Source of the DNA: an uncultured Collinsella sp.
Lineage (GTDB): Bacteria > Actinomycetota > Coriobacteriia > Coriobacteriales > Coriobacteriaceae
Direction of reading: 5' to 3'
DNA: 22,084 nt
Assembly (NCBI GenBank): GCA_900548515.1
Contig: URKU01000025.1
Coordinates: 1-22,084, forward strand
In this document: piece by piece, positions 1 to 7,338 of the stretch
Position numbering within the stretch: position 1 is the stretch's first letter
Layout: each line of letters begins with the position of its first letter
Program-made: the position numbers and the translations under genes
The notes under the pieces: model-generated
What the model was told of the DNA's origin: nothing
What the model saw: the letters and a program-made list of their open reading frames with translations, nothing else
Database searches by the model: none

Positions 1-34
1 GAGGTCAGAAGTTCAAATCTTCTAACGCCCACCA
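1..34 (+). tRNA. tRNA gene, 3' portion only (anticodon outside window)
   Basis: Bases 7-11 (AGAAG) pair with 19-23 (CTTCT) around a 7-nt loop TTCAAAT, a canonical T-arm. Bases 24-30 (AACGCCC) are the 3' side of the acceptor stem, followed by discriminator A31 and an encoded CCA at 32-34. The 5' part with the anticodon lies before the window, so the amino acid cannot be assigned. Confidence 0.9.
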
Positions 35-42
35 AATGTTCG

Positions 43-78
43 CAGCTCAGAGGCTTAGCCTCTGAGCTGTTTTGTTTT
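43..78 (+). terminator. Rho-independent terminator of the tRNA
   Basis: A perfect 11-bp stem (43-53 with 59-69) with a 5-nt loop is followed directly by TTTTGTTTT. This is a textbook intrinsic terminator just after the tRNA CCA end. Confidence 0.9.
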
Positions 79-177
79 GGTCGCCAAATCGCCGGCAAAA
101 GGTACCTCGCTTCATGAAAGAGCGGTTCTGAACGTCAGTTTAGCCTTGTCATCTCAATCGAGTGGGGGTTGACCATT

Positions 178-807
178 TTGAACATAACCGTGCATCTCGT
201 TGACGTTTCTGGGATCGATCCCGGCGAGACCGTTGATATGGCATCAATCGCGGGACGTTATGCCTCGCGTGCCTCCAATGGAGATCTCCCCATTGCGTCT
301 CGGAGGGAAGCTGCGGGCGTGGGTCTGCTGCTTCGCGACGCCCTGGGTGTCTTCGACGACACCCAGCTTGCGCGTTCTGCTTTCGGCAAGATCGAGCTTG
401 CGGATGGGGAGGCCCCCTCTATTTCCATTTCACATGGCGGAAGCGTGGCCGTCCTCGCTGTTTCCGATGTTGCTCGGTCGGTCGGAGGACCTATTGGCGT
501 GGATATCGAGGCGGTCGATGAGATTGTACCTATTGCGGTTGAGCGTATGGCGAGCTCAAGGGAACGGGCGTGGATTGACGCTGCGGCAGATTCGCAGGAA
601 CGCGCCTTTCGGCTGTGTCGGGTTTGGACGCGTATCGAAGCCGTCCTGAAGGCGGAGGGGTCCGGCTTTTCAATCGATCCCCGCAAAGACGGGTTGCCGA
701 GCGGATGGTTTACTTCCTCGGTGGTGTTTGGCCAGTGTGTCATCTCTTGTGCAGCGCGTTCTATGCCCCATATCGCCATTGAGGAGCATGCCTTTCGGGT
801 AGCATAG
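178..807 (+). CDS. Sfp-type 4'-phosphopantetheinyl transferase
   Basis: This enzyme should transfer 4'-phosphopantetheine from CoA to a serine of a carrier protein. The Mg-binding motif GVDIE (Asp109 and Glu111, numbered from TTG 178) and the second motif WTRIEAVLKAEGSG (Trp150, Glu154, Lys158) match the family; SISHGG at about residue 83 is the usual substrate-side motif. The lysine of the common WxxKE motif is isoleucine here, while the catalytic Glu and second Lys are kept. The 209-residue length is normal for Sfp-type enzymes. I chose TTG 178 because the GGGGG at 164-168 then sits 9 nt upstream; the in-frame TTG at 169 would leave no spacing. The gene lies 29 nt before the TetR gene and 2.8 kb before a carrier protein gene, its likely substrate. 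Confidence 0.88.
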   Translation: MNITVHLVDVSGIDPGETVDMASIAGRYASRASNGDLPIASRREAAGVGLLLRDALGVFDDTQLARSAFGKIELADGEAPSISISHGGSVAVLAVSDVARSVGGPIGVDIEAVDEIVPIAVERMASSRERAWIDAAADSQERAFRLCRVWTRIEAVLKAEGSGFSIDPRKDGLPSGWFTSSVVFGQCVISCAARSMPHIAIEEHAFRVA

Positions 808-836
808 TAGCCAATCGCCAACAGGGGAGGCCTTCT

Positions 837-1454
837 ATGTCACTGAACGCTAAAAACGATATTGCTTCGCGGATCGAAGGCGCCGTCTTTGAACTTATGG
901 CGACAACGCCTGTGCAATCGATTAAGGTCACCGACGTACTCCGTCTTGCCCATACATCAAAATCAACCTTCTATCGTTGCTACCGCTCTGTCGATGATGT
1001 GGTCAAGCGCTTTGAAGATGAGCTGCTCCAGAACATGCAAGACATTAACGACGTTGCCCTTGAGGCTCGTTTTGGTGATGCGCAGCTTGATCCCACGCCC
1101 ACGATGATCAAGCGCATGGAAATCCTCAAGGCCAATCGCTCGAAAGTCCTGGCGCTTAACAGCGATAACGGTGATCCCGTGTTTGCACACAAGGCAACGA
1201 TCTTCATGCATGACTATTTTCGCGATCGTTTGCGGTCGACGTTTTCGGATGAGACGGACCTCGATCTGTATCTTGCTTTTGCGCTTGCGGGCCACCATAA
1301 CCTCATCCAGTATTGGCTCGAAGTCCGGCCTGACCTTGAGGCACGAACCGTTGCCGCCGCGCTCAATCGCATGTTCTACGCACCGCTCTTTGTCGACGAT
1401 GCATCGCGCCATTGGCATCCGCGGATCCCTGATTTCGATAATACGCTCGGATGA
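837..1454 (+). CDS. TetR/AcrR-family transcriptional regulator
   Basis: A 205-residue protein with an N-terminal TetR helix-turn-helix: IKVTDVLRLAHTSKSTFYRC (about residues 25-44) matches the recognition-helix pattern with STFYR. The rest is an alpha-helical ligand-binding/dimerisation region of typical length, whose ligand cannot be read from sequence. A strong GGGGAGG ribosome site lies at 824-830. The gene follows the phosphopantetheinyl transferase by 29 nt and precedes the thiolase gene, so it probably regulates this cluster. Dyads at 1464-1478 and 1654-1671 are operator candidates. The ligand might be a pathway substrate or acyl-CoA, which is inference. Confidence 0.88.
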   Translation: MSLNAKNDIASRIEGAVFELMATTPVQSIKVTDVLRLAHTSKSTFYRCYRSVDDVVKRFEDELLQNMQDINDVALEARFGDAQLDPTPTMIKRMEILKANRSKVLALNSDNGDPVFAHKATIFMHDYFRDRLRSTFSDETDLDLYLAFALAGHHNLIQYWLEVRPDLEARTVAAALNRMFYAPLFVDDASRHWHPRIPDFDNTLG

Positions 1455-1463
1455 ACGGTCGCT

Positions 1464-1544
1464 ATTTACGGGGTAAATGGTTAGATTCATGGCGGTGTCA
1501 TAATGATTTGCCGAATCCTTGCATTATTGATAAGACCATTTACC
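1464..1544. promoter_or_regulatory. Repeated ATTTAC dyads, possible TetR operator region
   Basis: ATTTAC at 1464-1469 faces GTAAAT at 1473-1478, forming a 15-bp dyad. A wider inverted pair GGTAAATGGT (1472-1481) and ACCATTTACC (1535-1544) encloses a second pair, ATAATG (1500-1505) and CATTAT (1522-1527). CATAAT at 1499-1504 could be a -10 element, but no convincing -35 is visible. The position just after the TetR gene suggests regulation; this is unproven. Confidence 0.35.
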
Positions 1545-1563
1545 TGCTATTTGGAACGCTTTT

Positions 1564-1605
1564 GCCCTATGGGTCTCAAATGATGGGACACATAGGGCCT
1601 TTTTG
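1564..1605 (+). terminator. Terminator after the TetR gene or leader attenuator
   Basis: GCCCTATG (1564-1571) pairs with CATAGGGC (1591-1598). An inner stem GTCTC (1573-1577) pairs with GGGAC (1585-1589). CTTTTTG follows directly. It either ends the TetR transcript or, if the thiolase promoter lies upstream, acts as an attenuator. Confidence 0.65.
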
Positions 1606-1653
1606 TCCCATACGTCCTGTCTTGCCCCTCATAAACTAAAGCTACGTTCAAAA

Positions 1654-1671
1654 GAACCACTGCAGTAGTTC
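1654..1671. promoter_or_regulatory. 18-bp near-perfect palindrome, candidate TetR operator
   Basis: GAACCACTGCAGTAGTTC is palindromic except at one base pair. An upstream GTTC at 1646-1649 makes a second small palindrome, GTTCAAAAGAAC. Size and symmetry fit a TetR-family operator located between the regulator and the thiolase gene. Binding is inferred. Confidence 0.45.
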
Positions 1672-1692
1672 AACGTGTGACGGCACAGAAAA

Positions 1693-1724
1693 GCCGCGAG
1701 CGCTCTCTCACCTTCGCTCGCGGC
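1693..1724 (+). repeat. 10-bp GC-rich hairpin in the thiolase gene leader
   Basis: GCCGCGAGCG (1693-1702) pairs perfectly with CGCTCGCGGC (1715-1724) around a 12-nt loop. No T-run follows, so it is not a classical terminator. It could stabilise the mRNA 5' end or form part of a control element. Apart from the listed dyads and hairpins I see no gene in 1455-1797. Confidence 0.6.
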
Positions 1725-1797
1725 CGGACTGCGCCATCACTCCGTACACCCTCACATGATTAGGATGTGATATTCAGTGGTTACGCTCGGAAAGAAC

Positions 1798-3063
1798 ATG
1801 CGCAGCGTCTCGATTGTAGGCGTAGGCTGCACCCCGTTCAAGGATTTTGAGGAGCATCCCGAGACCCAGGGCATTGGCGAGGGCGAGGCGTTTGGCTATG
1901 CTGCCCTCGAGGCAATTGCCGATGCCGGTCTTGAGCCCCGCGATATCGACTTTTTCTACCACGGCAGCGCCAATCCGTATCTTGTTGGCGATTGCATTAC
2001 CCCCAACATGCAGGTTGCCGATTGGTTTGGCGTTCGCGCCAAGGGTTCCGTCCATCATTCCGAGGCTTGCTGCACGGGCTACGTCGCCCTTGAGCAGGCC
2101 GTGATGGCAGTCGCCTCCGGTGCCTACGATGTCGTCCTTACGGGTGCCTGCGATTTGGCTTCGACCCTTCCCGTTGAGCACATGCCCTCGCATATTCGCC
2201 AGGACTTTACGCTCGACGTCATGATTCCCTCGCTCGATAAGATCTATGACCGCGCGTATGGTCGCCCACTCGATGGTGCCTTTGGCGTGTCGTTCGACAA
2301 CTGGATCAACGAGTATTCGATGCAGTACGACCTTACTGCCGATCAGATCGATGACGCCCTGAACGGCCTTACCAAGAGCCTTCGCCGCGGTGCCGTCCTG
2401 AATCCCCTTGCCTGGTACGAGACCACGGTCGAGGAGGATGCGAAGGCAGCTGGGTTCGATACCGCCGACGAGTATCTCAAGAGCATGTACAACCCGCGCG
2501 TTACGCAGTACCTGCGCGTTACCGGCTTTGAGAAGAAGTGCGACGGTGCCGCCGCTGTTGTCGTGATGCCTACGGAGAAGGCCAAGGCCATGGGCGTGCC
2601 GTATGCGCCTATCGAGGTGCTGGGTACGGGCGCCTCTGCTGTCGAGGCCGGTCTGCTCCACAACGAGCACTGGGCTACCGAGCTTGCCGCCAAGCAGGTC
2701 TATGACCTTACCGGCGTGAGCTCCGACGAGATTGACCTGTTTATGTGCAACGACTTCTTCCTGGCTTCCGAGATTGTCTCGGCTGAGGAGTGCGGCTATA
2801 TTCCGCGCGGCGAGGCTTGGAAGTACGCGATCGATGGCCGCACCGCTTTTGACGGTGATAAGCCCATCAACCCGCACGGTGGCCGTTGCAACTTCGGTCA
2901 CGCTCATGGCGCATCCGGCATCGCCGATATCGTCGAGGCCGTCAAGCAGATGCGCGGCGTCGCCGGTGCCACCCAGATGAAGAAGGTTCCCGAGACGGCC
3001 TTCCTGCGCGGTTTTGGCGGTTCTCAGAATGTGCGCTGCCAGATTCTTCGTACCGTCGCCTAA
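1798..3063 (+). CDS. Thiolase-fold acyltransferase (thiolase / SCP-x-like, DUF35-partnered)
   Basis: About 421 residues of thiolase fold. The N-terminus SIVGVGCTPF is typical of the SCP-x/archaeal-type thiolase branch. The segment HSEACCTGYVALEQAV places Cys91 (first of the Cys pair) in the C-x-x-G nucleophile position. NPHGGRCNFGHAHGASG near the C-terminus carries the catalytic His at about 368. The C-terminal loop reads GFGGSQ, so the second catalytic Cys of biosynthetic thiolases (CxGGG) is not at its usual place. Members of this branch often work only with a DUF35 partner, and one follows here. The reaction could be thiolytic cleavage, Claisen condensation or C-acylation as in PhlC; Ltp-type retro-aldolases share the fold but lack the Cys/His pair. 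The start is uncertain: ATG 1798 fits the family N-terminus, GTG 1777 is an alternative, and neither has an ideal ribosome site. Confidence 0.88.
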   Translation: MRSVSIVGVGCTPFKDFEEHPETQGIGEGEAFGYAALEAIADAGLEPRDIDFFYHGSANPYLVGDCITPNMQVADWFGVRAKGSVHHSEACCTGYVALEQAVMAVASGAYDVVLTGACDLASTLPVEHMPSHIRQDFTLDVMIPSLDKIYDRAYGRPLDGAFGVSFDNWINEYSMQYDLTADQIDDALNGLTKSLRRGAVLNPLAWYETTVEEDAKAAGFDTADEYLKSMYNPRVTQYLRVTGFEKKCDGAAAVVVMPTEKAKAMGVPYAPIEVLGTGASAVEAGLLHNEHWATELAAKQVYDLTGVSSDEIDLFMCNDFFLASEIVSAEECGYIPRGEAWKYAIDGRTAFDGDKPINPHGGRCNFGHAHGASGIADIVEAVKQMRGVAGATQMKKVPETAFLRGFGGSQNVRCQILRTVA

Positions 3064-3101
3064 GCGACCGCGGTTTTCGATTTCCCATAAGGAGTATTCT
3101 C

Positions 3102-3524
3102 ATGCAACTCAAAGATATGGAGCCCGTGGTCAAGAAGTTCTACACGGGTCTTGAAGAGGGCATCTATTGGGCACGTCAGTGCCCCGAGTGCGGAGCCGTC
3201 GAGTTTCCGCCCCACCTTGCCTGCAATGCCTGCGGCTACCACAAGACCGATTGGGTCCAGGTTTCCGGTCACGGCCATCTGATCGATTTTACCCTGCCTG
3301 GTCCGCAGAACGACAAGCCCTACCTCAAGGAGTATGGCAAGTACGCCTACGGCGCCGTCGATATCGACGAAGGCTCTCAGTACACCTACGTCATCTACGG
3401 CATTACCAAGAAGAAGGCCCCCGAGATCCGCGCCAAGCTCATGGCGGGCGAGACCGTGGGCGTCCATGCCAAGGTCATCGACCGACCGGGCTACAAAGAG
3501 CTCACGTTCGAGCTTGACGACTAG
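3102..3524 (+). CDS. DUF35 Zn-ribbon / OB-fold protein, thiolase partner
   Basis: A 140-residue protein. An N-terminal rubredoxin-like zinc ribbon has Cys27, Cys30, Cys41 and Cys44 (CPEC...CNAC), followed by a beta-rich OB-fold from about residue 52. In characterised systems (archaeal thiolase/HMG-CoA synthase complexes, PhlB with PhlC, ChsH2 with Ltp2) such proteins bind thiolase-fold enzymes and hold or channel the acyl-CoA. The gene starts 38 nt after the thiolase stop with an AAGGAG ribosome site, so a complex with that enzyme is the natural reading. No catalytic residues of its own are expected. Confidence 0.92.
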   Translation: MQLKDMEPVVKKFYTGLEEGIYWARQCPECGAVEFPPHLACNACGYHKTDWVQVSGHGHLIDFTLPGPQNDKPYLKEYGKYAYGAVDIDEGSQYTYVIYGITKKKAPEIRAKLMAGETVGVHAKVIDRPGYKELTFELDD

Positions 3525-3559
3525 GCTTTCACCCTTTTAACAATTCGATTCCTCTCTTA

Positions 3560-3609
3560 GGCCACGGCGGGACCCATGTCTCCAGCCCGCCGTGGCCGCC
3601 CCTCTTTTT
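3560..3609 (+). terminator. Intra-operon hairpin with T-run (partial terminator or processing site)
   Basis: A perfect 12-bp GC-rich stem (3560-3571 with 3586-3597) and a 14-nt loop are followed 7 nt later by TTTTT at 3605-3609. It lies between the DUF35 and carrier-protein genes. It may reduce read-through or set different mRNA levels of the two parts of the operon. Confidence 0.6.
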
Positions 3610-3628
3610 ATCTTAGAAAGGCACCATC

Positions 3629-3862
3629 ATGAACGAAGAACTCACTCAGCAGATCTGCGATTTTGCCAAGTCCGCTTACAACTACGATGGCGATGTGACC
3701 CCCGAGACGACGTTTGAGACCCTGGGCAAGGGCTCGATGAAGATGATCGCCCTGACCTCCATGATCGAGAACGAGCTCGATGCCGAGGTCCCCGTTCGCG
3801 AGGTCATGGTCATGAAGACCATCGGCGAGCTTATCGAGCGCACTGCCGAAGAGATGGAGTAG
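3629..3862 (+). CDS. Acyl carrier protein-like protein
   Basis: A 77-residue acidic helical protein that aligns with carrier proteins along its whole length. LGKGSMKMIALTSMI around Ser36 matches the phosphopantetheine site: fatty-acid ACPs have GADSL and peptidyl carriers GGHSL, so Ser36 is the expected attachment point. The Asp before the serine in fatty-acid ACPs is Gly here, making this a specialised carrier rather than the housekeeping one. A GAAAGG ribosome site precedes ATG 3629. The gene ends 5 nt before the phosphate acyltransferase gene, so the two are probably co-translated. The likely role is to carry the acyl group between the thiolase and the acyltransferase, activated by the transferase at 178-807. 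Confidence 0.85.
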   Translation: MNEELTQQICDFAKSAYNYDGDVTPETTFETLGKGSMKMIALTSMIENELDAEVPVREVMVMKTIGELIERTAEEME

Positions 3863-3867
3863 CTGCC

Positions 3868-4875
3868 ATGGACCTGATGCAGACCCTGCGCGAGCAGGCT
3901 GCCGCCAAGCCTATGCGCGTTGCTTTTCCCGAGGGCGAAAACGAGACCATGATGCAGGCGGTCGCAAAGATCGCCGCCGAGCATCTTGCCGAATGTGTGC
4001 TGGTCGGCGACGGCGGTAAGCTCAAGGAGCTTGCCGATGAGCGCGGCATCTCCCTTGACGGCATCGAGATTGTCGATGTGACCGACGAGGAGGCGAACGC
4101 CGCCTGCTGCGAGCGCTACCTTTCGCATCCGGATTGCAAGTTTAAGCCCAAGGGCGCCGCGCGCCGTATGACGCGTCCGCTTGAGCGCGCCCTGATTTTG
4201 CAGGTGCTCGGCGATGTCGACGTAATGTTCGCCGGCATTGATAACGCCACGGGCGATATTATCCTGGCGGGTCAGACCATCGTCGGCCTTGCCGACGGGG
4301 TGGACACCGTGAGCTCGTGCGGTATCGCCGACATTCCCAACTGGAACGGCGGCGAAGGTGGCCTTTTGGCTTTTGGCGATTCCGCCGTTTGCGTCGACCC
4401 TACGAGCGAGGAACTTGCCTCGATCGCGATTTCGTCGAGCGAAACGGTGCGCTCGCTGACCGGATGGGATATCCGTTGCGCGCTGCTTTCGCATTCGACT
4501 GACGGCTCGATGGATAATGAACTTGTCGACAAAGTGCGCCGTGCTCGTGAGATTGCCAACGATCGCCGTCCCGACCTTGCCATCGACGGTGAGTTCCAGT
4601 TTGATTCGGCGATTAACCCCAAGGTTGCGGCCAAGAAGGTACATCGTGAGTCCGCTGTTGCGGGCCAAGCCAACGTGGTCATCTGGCCCGATATCAACGT
4701 GGGCAATATCGGCGTCAAGATCATCCAGAATCTGACCGGTGCCAATGCCTACGGCCCCATGCTTCAGGGCTTCAAAAGGATCGTGTGCGATTGCTCGCGC
4801 TCTGCGCCCGTCGACGAGATCGTCGGCAACGTGGTGATGAGCTGCGTGCGCGCCCAGGCGCTTAAGGAGGCTTAG
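3868..4875 (+). CDS. Phosphate acyltransferase (Pta/EutD-type phosphotransacetylase family)
   Basis: This 335-residue protein belongs to the PTA_PTB family, which exchanges an acyl group between a thiol carrier (CoA, or possibly the carrier protein) and inorganic phosphate. The N-terminus RVAFPEGENETMMQAV and the C-terminal block SAVAGQANVVIWPDINVGNI, followed by AYGPMLQGF, match phosphotransacetylases closely; DGEFQFDSA is also typical. Overall it looks more like phosphate acetyltransferase than phosphate butyryltransferase, although its partner kinase is of the butyrate type. It starts 5 nt after the carrier protein gene and ends 3 nt before the kinase gene, a tight three-gene unit. The true acyl substrate cannot be read from sequence. 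Confidence 0.9.
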   Translation: MDLMQTLREQAAAKPMRVAFPEGENETMMQAVAKIAAEHLAECVLVGDGGKLKELADERGISLDGIEIVDVTDEEANAACCERYLSHPDCKFKPKGAARRMTRPLERALILQVLGDVDVMFAGIDNATGDIILAGQTIVGLADGVDTVSSCGIADIPNWNGGEGGLLAFGDSAVCVDPTSEELASIAISSSETVRSLTGWDIRCALLSHSTDGSMDNELVDKVRRAREIANDRRPDLAIDGEFQFDSAINPKVAAKKVHRESAVAGQANVVIWPDINVGNIGVKIIQNLTGANAYGPMLQGFKRIVCDCSRSAPVDEIVGNVVMSCVRAQALKEA

Positions 4876-4878
4876 GGT

Positions 4879-5991
4879 ATGTCCGATAAAAAGACTCCCT
4901 GGCGCGTCCTGGTAATCAACCCAGGTTCCACTTCCACAAAGGTGGGCGTTTTTGAGGGTGACGAGTGCAAGGTCAGCAAGAACGTTGCACACGACGCGAA
5001 GGACCTCGCCCAGTTCGATGGGGTTTCGGCTCAGATGCCGTATCGCTGCGATCTGATTCTTGGAGCACTGGATGAGGCGGGCCTGAAGCTCGAGGACTTT
5101 GATGCATTTGTCGGTCGCGGCGGCGGCTTGCTTTCGCTGCCCGGCGGCACGTATGCCATCAATGAGGTCATGCTCGAGCATGCCCGCGTCGGTGCGAACG
5201 GCATTCAGCACCCGGCGCAGCTGGGTCCCCAGATTGCCCATGAGTTCGCTTCAAAGACGGGCAAGCCCTCTTTTGTGGTGAATCCTCCCGATACCGATGA
5301 GCTGTGCGACCTCGCACGTATGACGGGCATTAAGGGCGTGTATCGAAACGTGCACCTGCACGCCCTTAATCTTAAAGAGACCGCCATCCGCCATGCGGCA
5401 AAGCTCGGTCGCCCCTATGATGAGTGCAACTTCATCGTTTGCCATATTGGCGGCGGCATCTCTATCTCGGCTCACCTTAAGGGCAAGATGGTCGACGGCA
5501 ACGACATCGTCGGCGGCGAGGGCCCCATGGCGCCGACGCGCTGTGGCTCGGTCCCCGCAATCGAGGTCGCGAAGTATACGGCGGAACATGGCCTCGACGT
5601 CGCCCGCGCCCATTGCATGAAGACCGGTGGCTTCGTTGACCTTTTGGGTACGTCCGATGCCATCGAGGTGTGTGAACGTGCCGCTGCGGGCGATAAGGCT
5701 GCAGCACGCGCCTGGGATGCAATGGTTTACCAAATCTGCAAGTGGATTGGCGAGATGGCCTGCGTGCTGAAGGGCGACGTCGACGGCATCTTGCTCGGAG
5801 GCGGCATGGTCCACAGCAAGGAGCTCGTTGCTTCGATTGAGGAATGCTGCTCTTGGATCGCTCCCGTATCGGCTTATCCCGGCGAGTTTGAGCTCGAGGC
5901 GATGGCGTCTGGCGCCTGCCGCGTGCTCGATGGTGTCGAGGAAGCGCTCGTGTACAGCGGAGAACCCGTGTTCACCGGATTCAACGACTGA
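4879..5991 (+). CDS. Butyrate kinase family acyl kinase
   Basis: A 370-residue ASKHA-fold kinase that interconverts acyl phosphate + ADP and carboxylate + ATP. The phosphate-binding motif LVINPGSTSTK is at the N-terminus. GRGGGLLSLPGGTYAIN and NPPDTDELCDLARMTGIKG are hallmarks of butyrate/branched-chain carboxylate kinases rather than acetate kinases. CHIGGGISISAH and ILLGGGM provide the remaining nucleotide-binding loops. The ribosome site AAGGAGG lies in the end of the preceding gene, 3 nt before the start region, so the two are coupled. With the upstream acyltransferase it forms a substrate-level phosphorylation (or, in reverse, acid-activation) module for a C3-C5-like acid. Confidence 0.93.
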   Translation: MSDKKTPWRVLVINPGSTSTKVGVFEGDECKVSKNVAHDAKDLAQFDGVSAQMPYRCDLILGALDEAGLKLEDFDAFVGRGGGLLSLPGGTYAINEVMLEHARVGANGIQHPAQLGPQIAHEFASKTGKPSFVVNPPDTDELCDLARMTGIKGVYRNVHLHALNLKETAIRHAAKLGRPYDECNFIVCHIGGGISISAHLKGKMVDGNDIVGGEGPMAPTRCGSVPAIEVAKYTAEHGLDVARAHCMKTGGFVDLLGTSDAIEVCERAAAGDKAAARAWDAMVYQICKWIGEMACVLKGDVDGILLGGGMVHSKELVASIEECCSWIAPVSAYPGEFELEAMASGACRVLDGVEEALVYSGEPVFTGFND

Positions 5992-6004
5992 TAGTGCTGT
6001 GTTT

Positions 6005-6050
6005 GGGGCGGCCGCTGGTGATGCCTGGCCGCTCCGACCCTTTTCTTTAA
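6005..6050 (+). terminator. Hairpin between kinase and MFS genes
   Basis: GGGGCGGCC (6005-6013) pairs with GGCCGCTCC (6027-6035), with one G-U pair, and is followed by GACCCTTTTCTTT. It is a weak terminator or mRNA-stabilising hairpin inside the gene string. Confidence 0.5.
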
Positions 6051-6065
6051 GTGTAAGGATGGATC

Positions 6066-7265
6066 ATGGATAAAACCAAGATCAAGTACCTGGTGGGCAT
6101 TTACGCAGCCGCCATGTGCATCATGGGCATGCTCGTGCCCGTCCCTATCGTGGCCTCTGTTGCGGCGGCATTTCCCAACGAAAACATCGCTGCCGTCCAG
6201 ATGATCATCGGCATCATCCCGTTGATGATGGCGTTGTCCGCCATGCTCGTCTCTTCACAGCTTGCCTCTCGCGTGTCCAAGAAGAAGACGACGCTCGTCG
6301 GTCACATTATCGTGATGCTGGCAGGCGCCTCGGTGCTGGTGTTCCACGACTCGCTCGGCCAAGTCTTGGCGGCTTCTGCTGTCATGGGCCTTGGTCTCGG
6401 CGCCGTGCAGAATTCAACGGACGCTCTTATTGCGGATTACTTTGGCGGAAAGCAGCGCTCGTTCGTCATGGGCATCTACTCCACTTTTGTTGCACTGGGC
6501 GGCATTATCTGGACGATGGTTTCCGGCATCTTGGGTTCTGCCGAGTGGTTCCACAGCTATGCGGCGTACTTCATCATGATCATTTTCATCGTGATCGAGG
6601 CTGTTTGCCTTCCCGAGGGTCATCTTGAGCCCAAGCGCAAGGTCAACGTGTTTGCCAATATGCCTAAAGAGGTCGCGATTATCACGCTCATGAGCTTTGT
6701 GTTCGTACTCACGTTCCAGCTCTTCAGCTCCAACGTTTCGCTGCTTGTTGTGGGTCGCGGCTTTGGCGGTACCGTGGAGGCCGGTCTTGCCTCTACCGTT
6801 ATGACCGTTGCCGGTATTGCGGCTGGTCTTTTGGTCGGTCCGTTGTTTGCCAAGTTCAAGAACCTGGCTATGCCGATCGCATGGGCCGTGACGCTCGTTG
6901 GCCTGGGCCTGACGCTGGTTGCGCCCGCCTTTATGGTGCTGTGCGTTGCGGGCTTTGTCGTTGCGCTGGGCAAGGAGACCTATGTGCCGCTGGAGGGCAA
7001 TTTTGCCGCCGGCAACTCTGCCCCCGAGGGACGTGCGTTTAACCTTGCCATTGGCATGGCAGGCATCAACTTTGGCATGGCACTGTCTCCCATTGTGTTT
7101 GAGGCCGTGACGTCGCCGTTTGGTGCGACGATTGACCAGAAGTTCATCGCCGGCATGATCGTCTGTGCGGCTTGTGTCGTCTTTGGCGCCATTAAGTATC
7201 GCAAACTCACCCCGGCCCAGCTTGCCGAGGCCGAGAAGATGGCGACCGGCGGCGAGGCGGAGTAG
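6066..7265 (+). CDS. MFS transporter, substrate unknown
   Basis: A 399-residue integral membrane protein with about 12 hydrophobic segments, arranged six plus six around a basic central loop (EPKRKVNVFANMPKE near residue 187). The stretch RVSKKKTT after the second helix is the positively charged loop 2-3 typical of the major facilitator superfamily. An AAGGATGG ribosome site precedes ATG 6066. Its place behind the kinase gene suggests it imports the substrate or exports the product of the cluster. Direction and substrate cannot be inferred; a drug-efflux role is possible in a biosynthetic reading of the cluster. Confidence 0.85.
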   Translation: MDKTKIKYLVGIYAAAMCIMGMLVPVPIVASVAAAFPNENIAAVQMIIGIIPLMMALSAMLVSSQLASRVSKKKTTLVGHIIVMLAGASVLVFHDSLGQVLAASAVMGLGLGAVQNSTDALIADYFGGKQRSFVMGIYSTFVALGGIIWTMVSGILGSAEWFHSYAAYFIMIIFIVIEAVCLPEGHLEPKRKVNVFANMPKEVAIITLMSFVFVLTFQLFSSNVSLLVVGRGFGGTVEAGLASTVMTVAGIAAGLLVGPLFAKFKNLAMPIAWAVTLVGLGLTLVAPAFMVLCVAGFVVALGKETYVPLEGNFAAGNSAPEGRAFNLAIGMAGINFGMALSPIVFEAVTSPFGATIDQKFIAGMIVCAACVVFGAIKYRKLTPAQLAEAEKMATGGEAE

Positions 7266-7305
7266 CCGCTCGAGTAGTTGCTTTGCCGCACATCATGGTT
7301 TATCG

Positions 7306-7338
7306 GGGCCGCCGACATATGCCGGCGGCCCTCTCTTT
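7306..7338 (+). terminator. Hairpin between MFS gene and small membrane protein gene
   Basis: A perfect 9-bp stem GGGCCGCCG (7306-7314) and CGGCGGCCC (7323-7331) is followed by TCTCTTT. Like the other internal hairpins of this cluster it could be a leaky terminator or an RNA-processing/stability element. Confidence 0.5.

Noticed and set aside
1..200. tRNA 3' end next to an accessory-looking cluster, possible integration site
   Set aside because: No integrase gene and no repeat of the tRNA 3' end is visible elsewhere in the window, so there is no evidence for an inserted element.
1451..1639. 62-codon open frame after the TetR gene
   Set aside because: It runs through the terminator-like hairpin, overlaps the TetR stop, and has no ribosome site or family resemblance.
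1774..2907. 377-codon minus-strand frame opposite the thiolase gene
   Set aside because: No family resemblance, and the plus-strand product has complete thiolase motifs.
1798..3063. Ltp-type steroid side-chain retro-aldolase instead of thiolase
   Set aside because: Ltp aldolases lack the thiolase Cys and His; here both positions (Cys91, His368) appear to be present, so a thiolase-type mechanism is favoured, though not proven.
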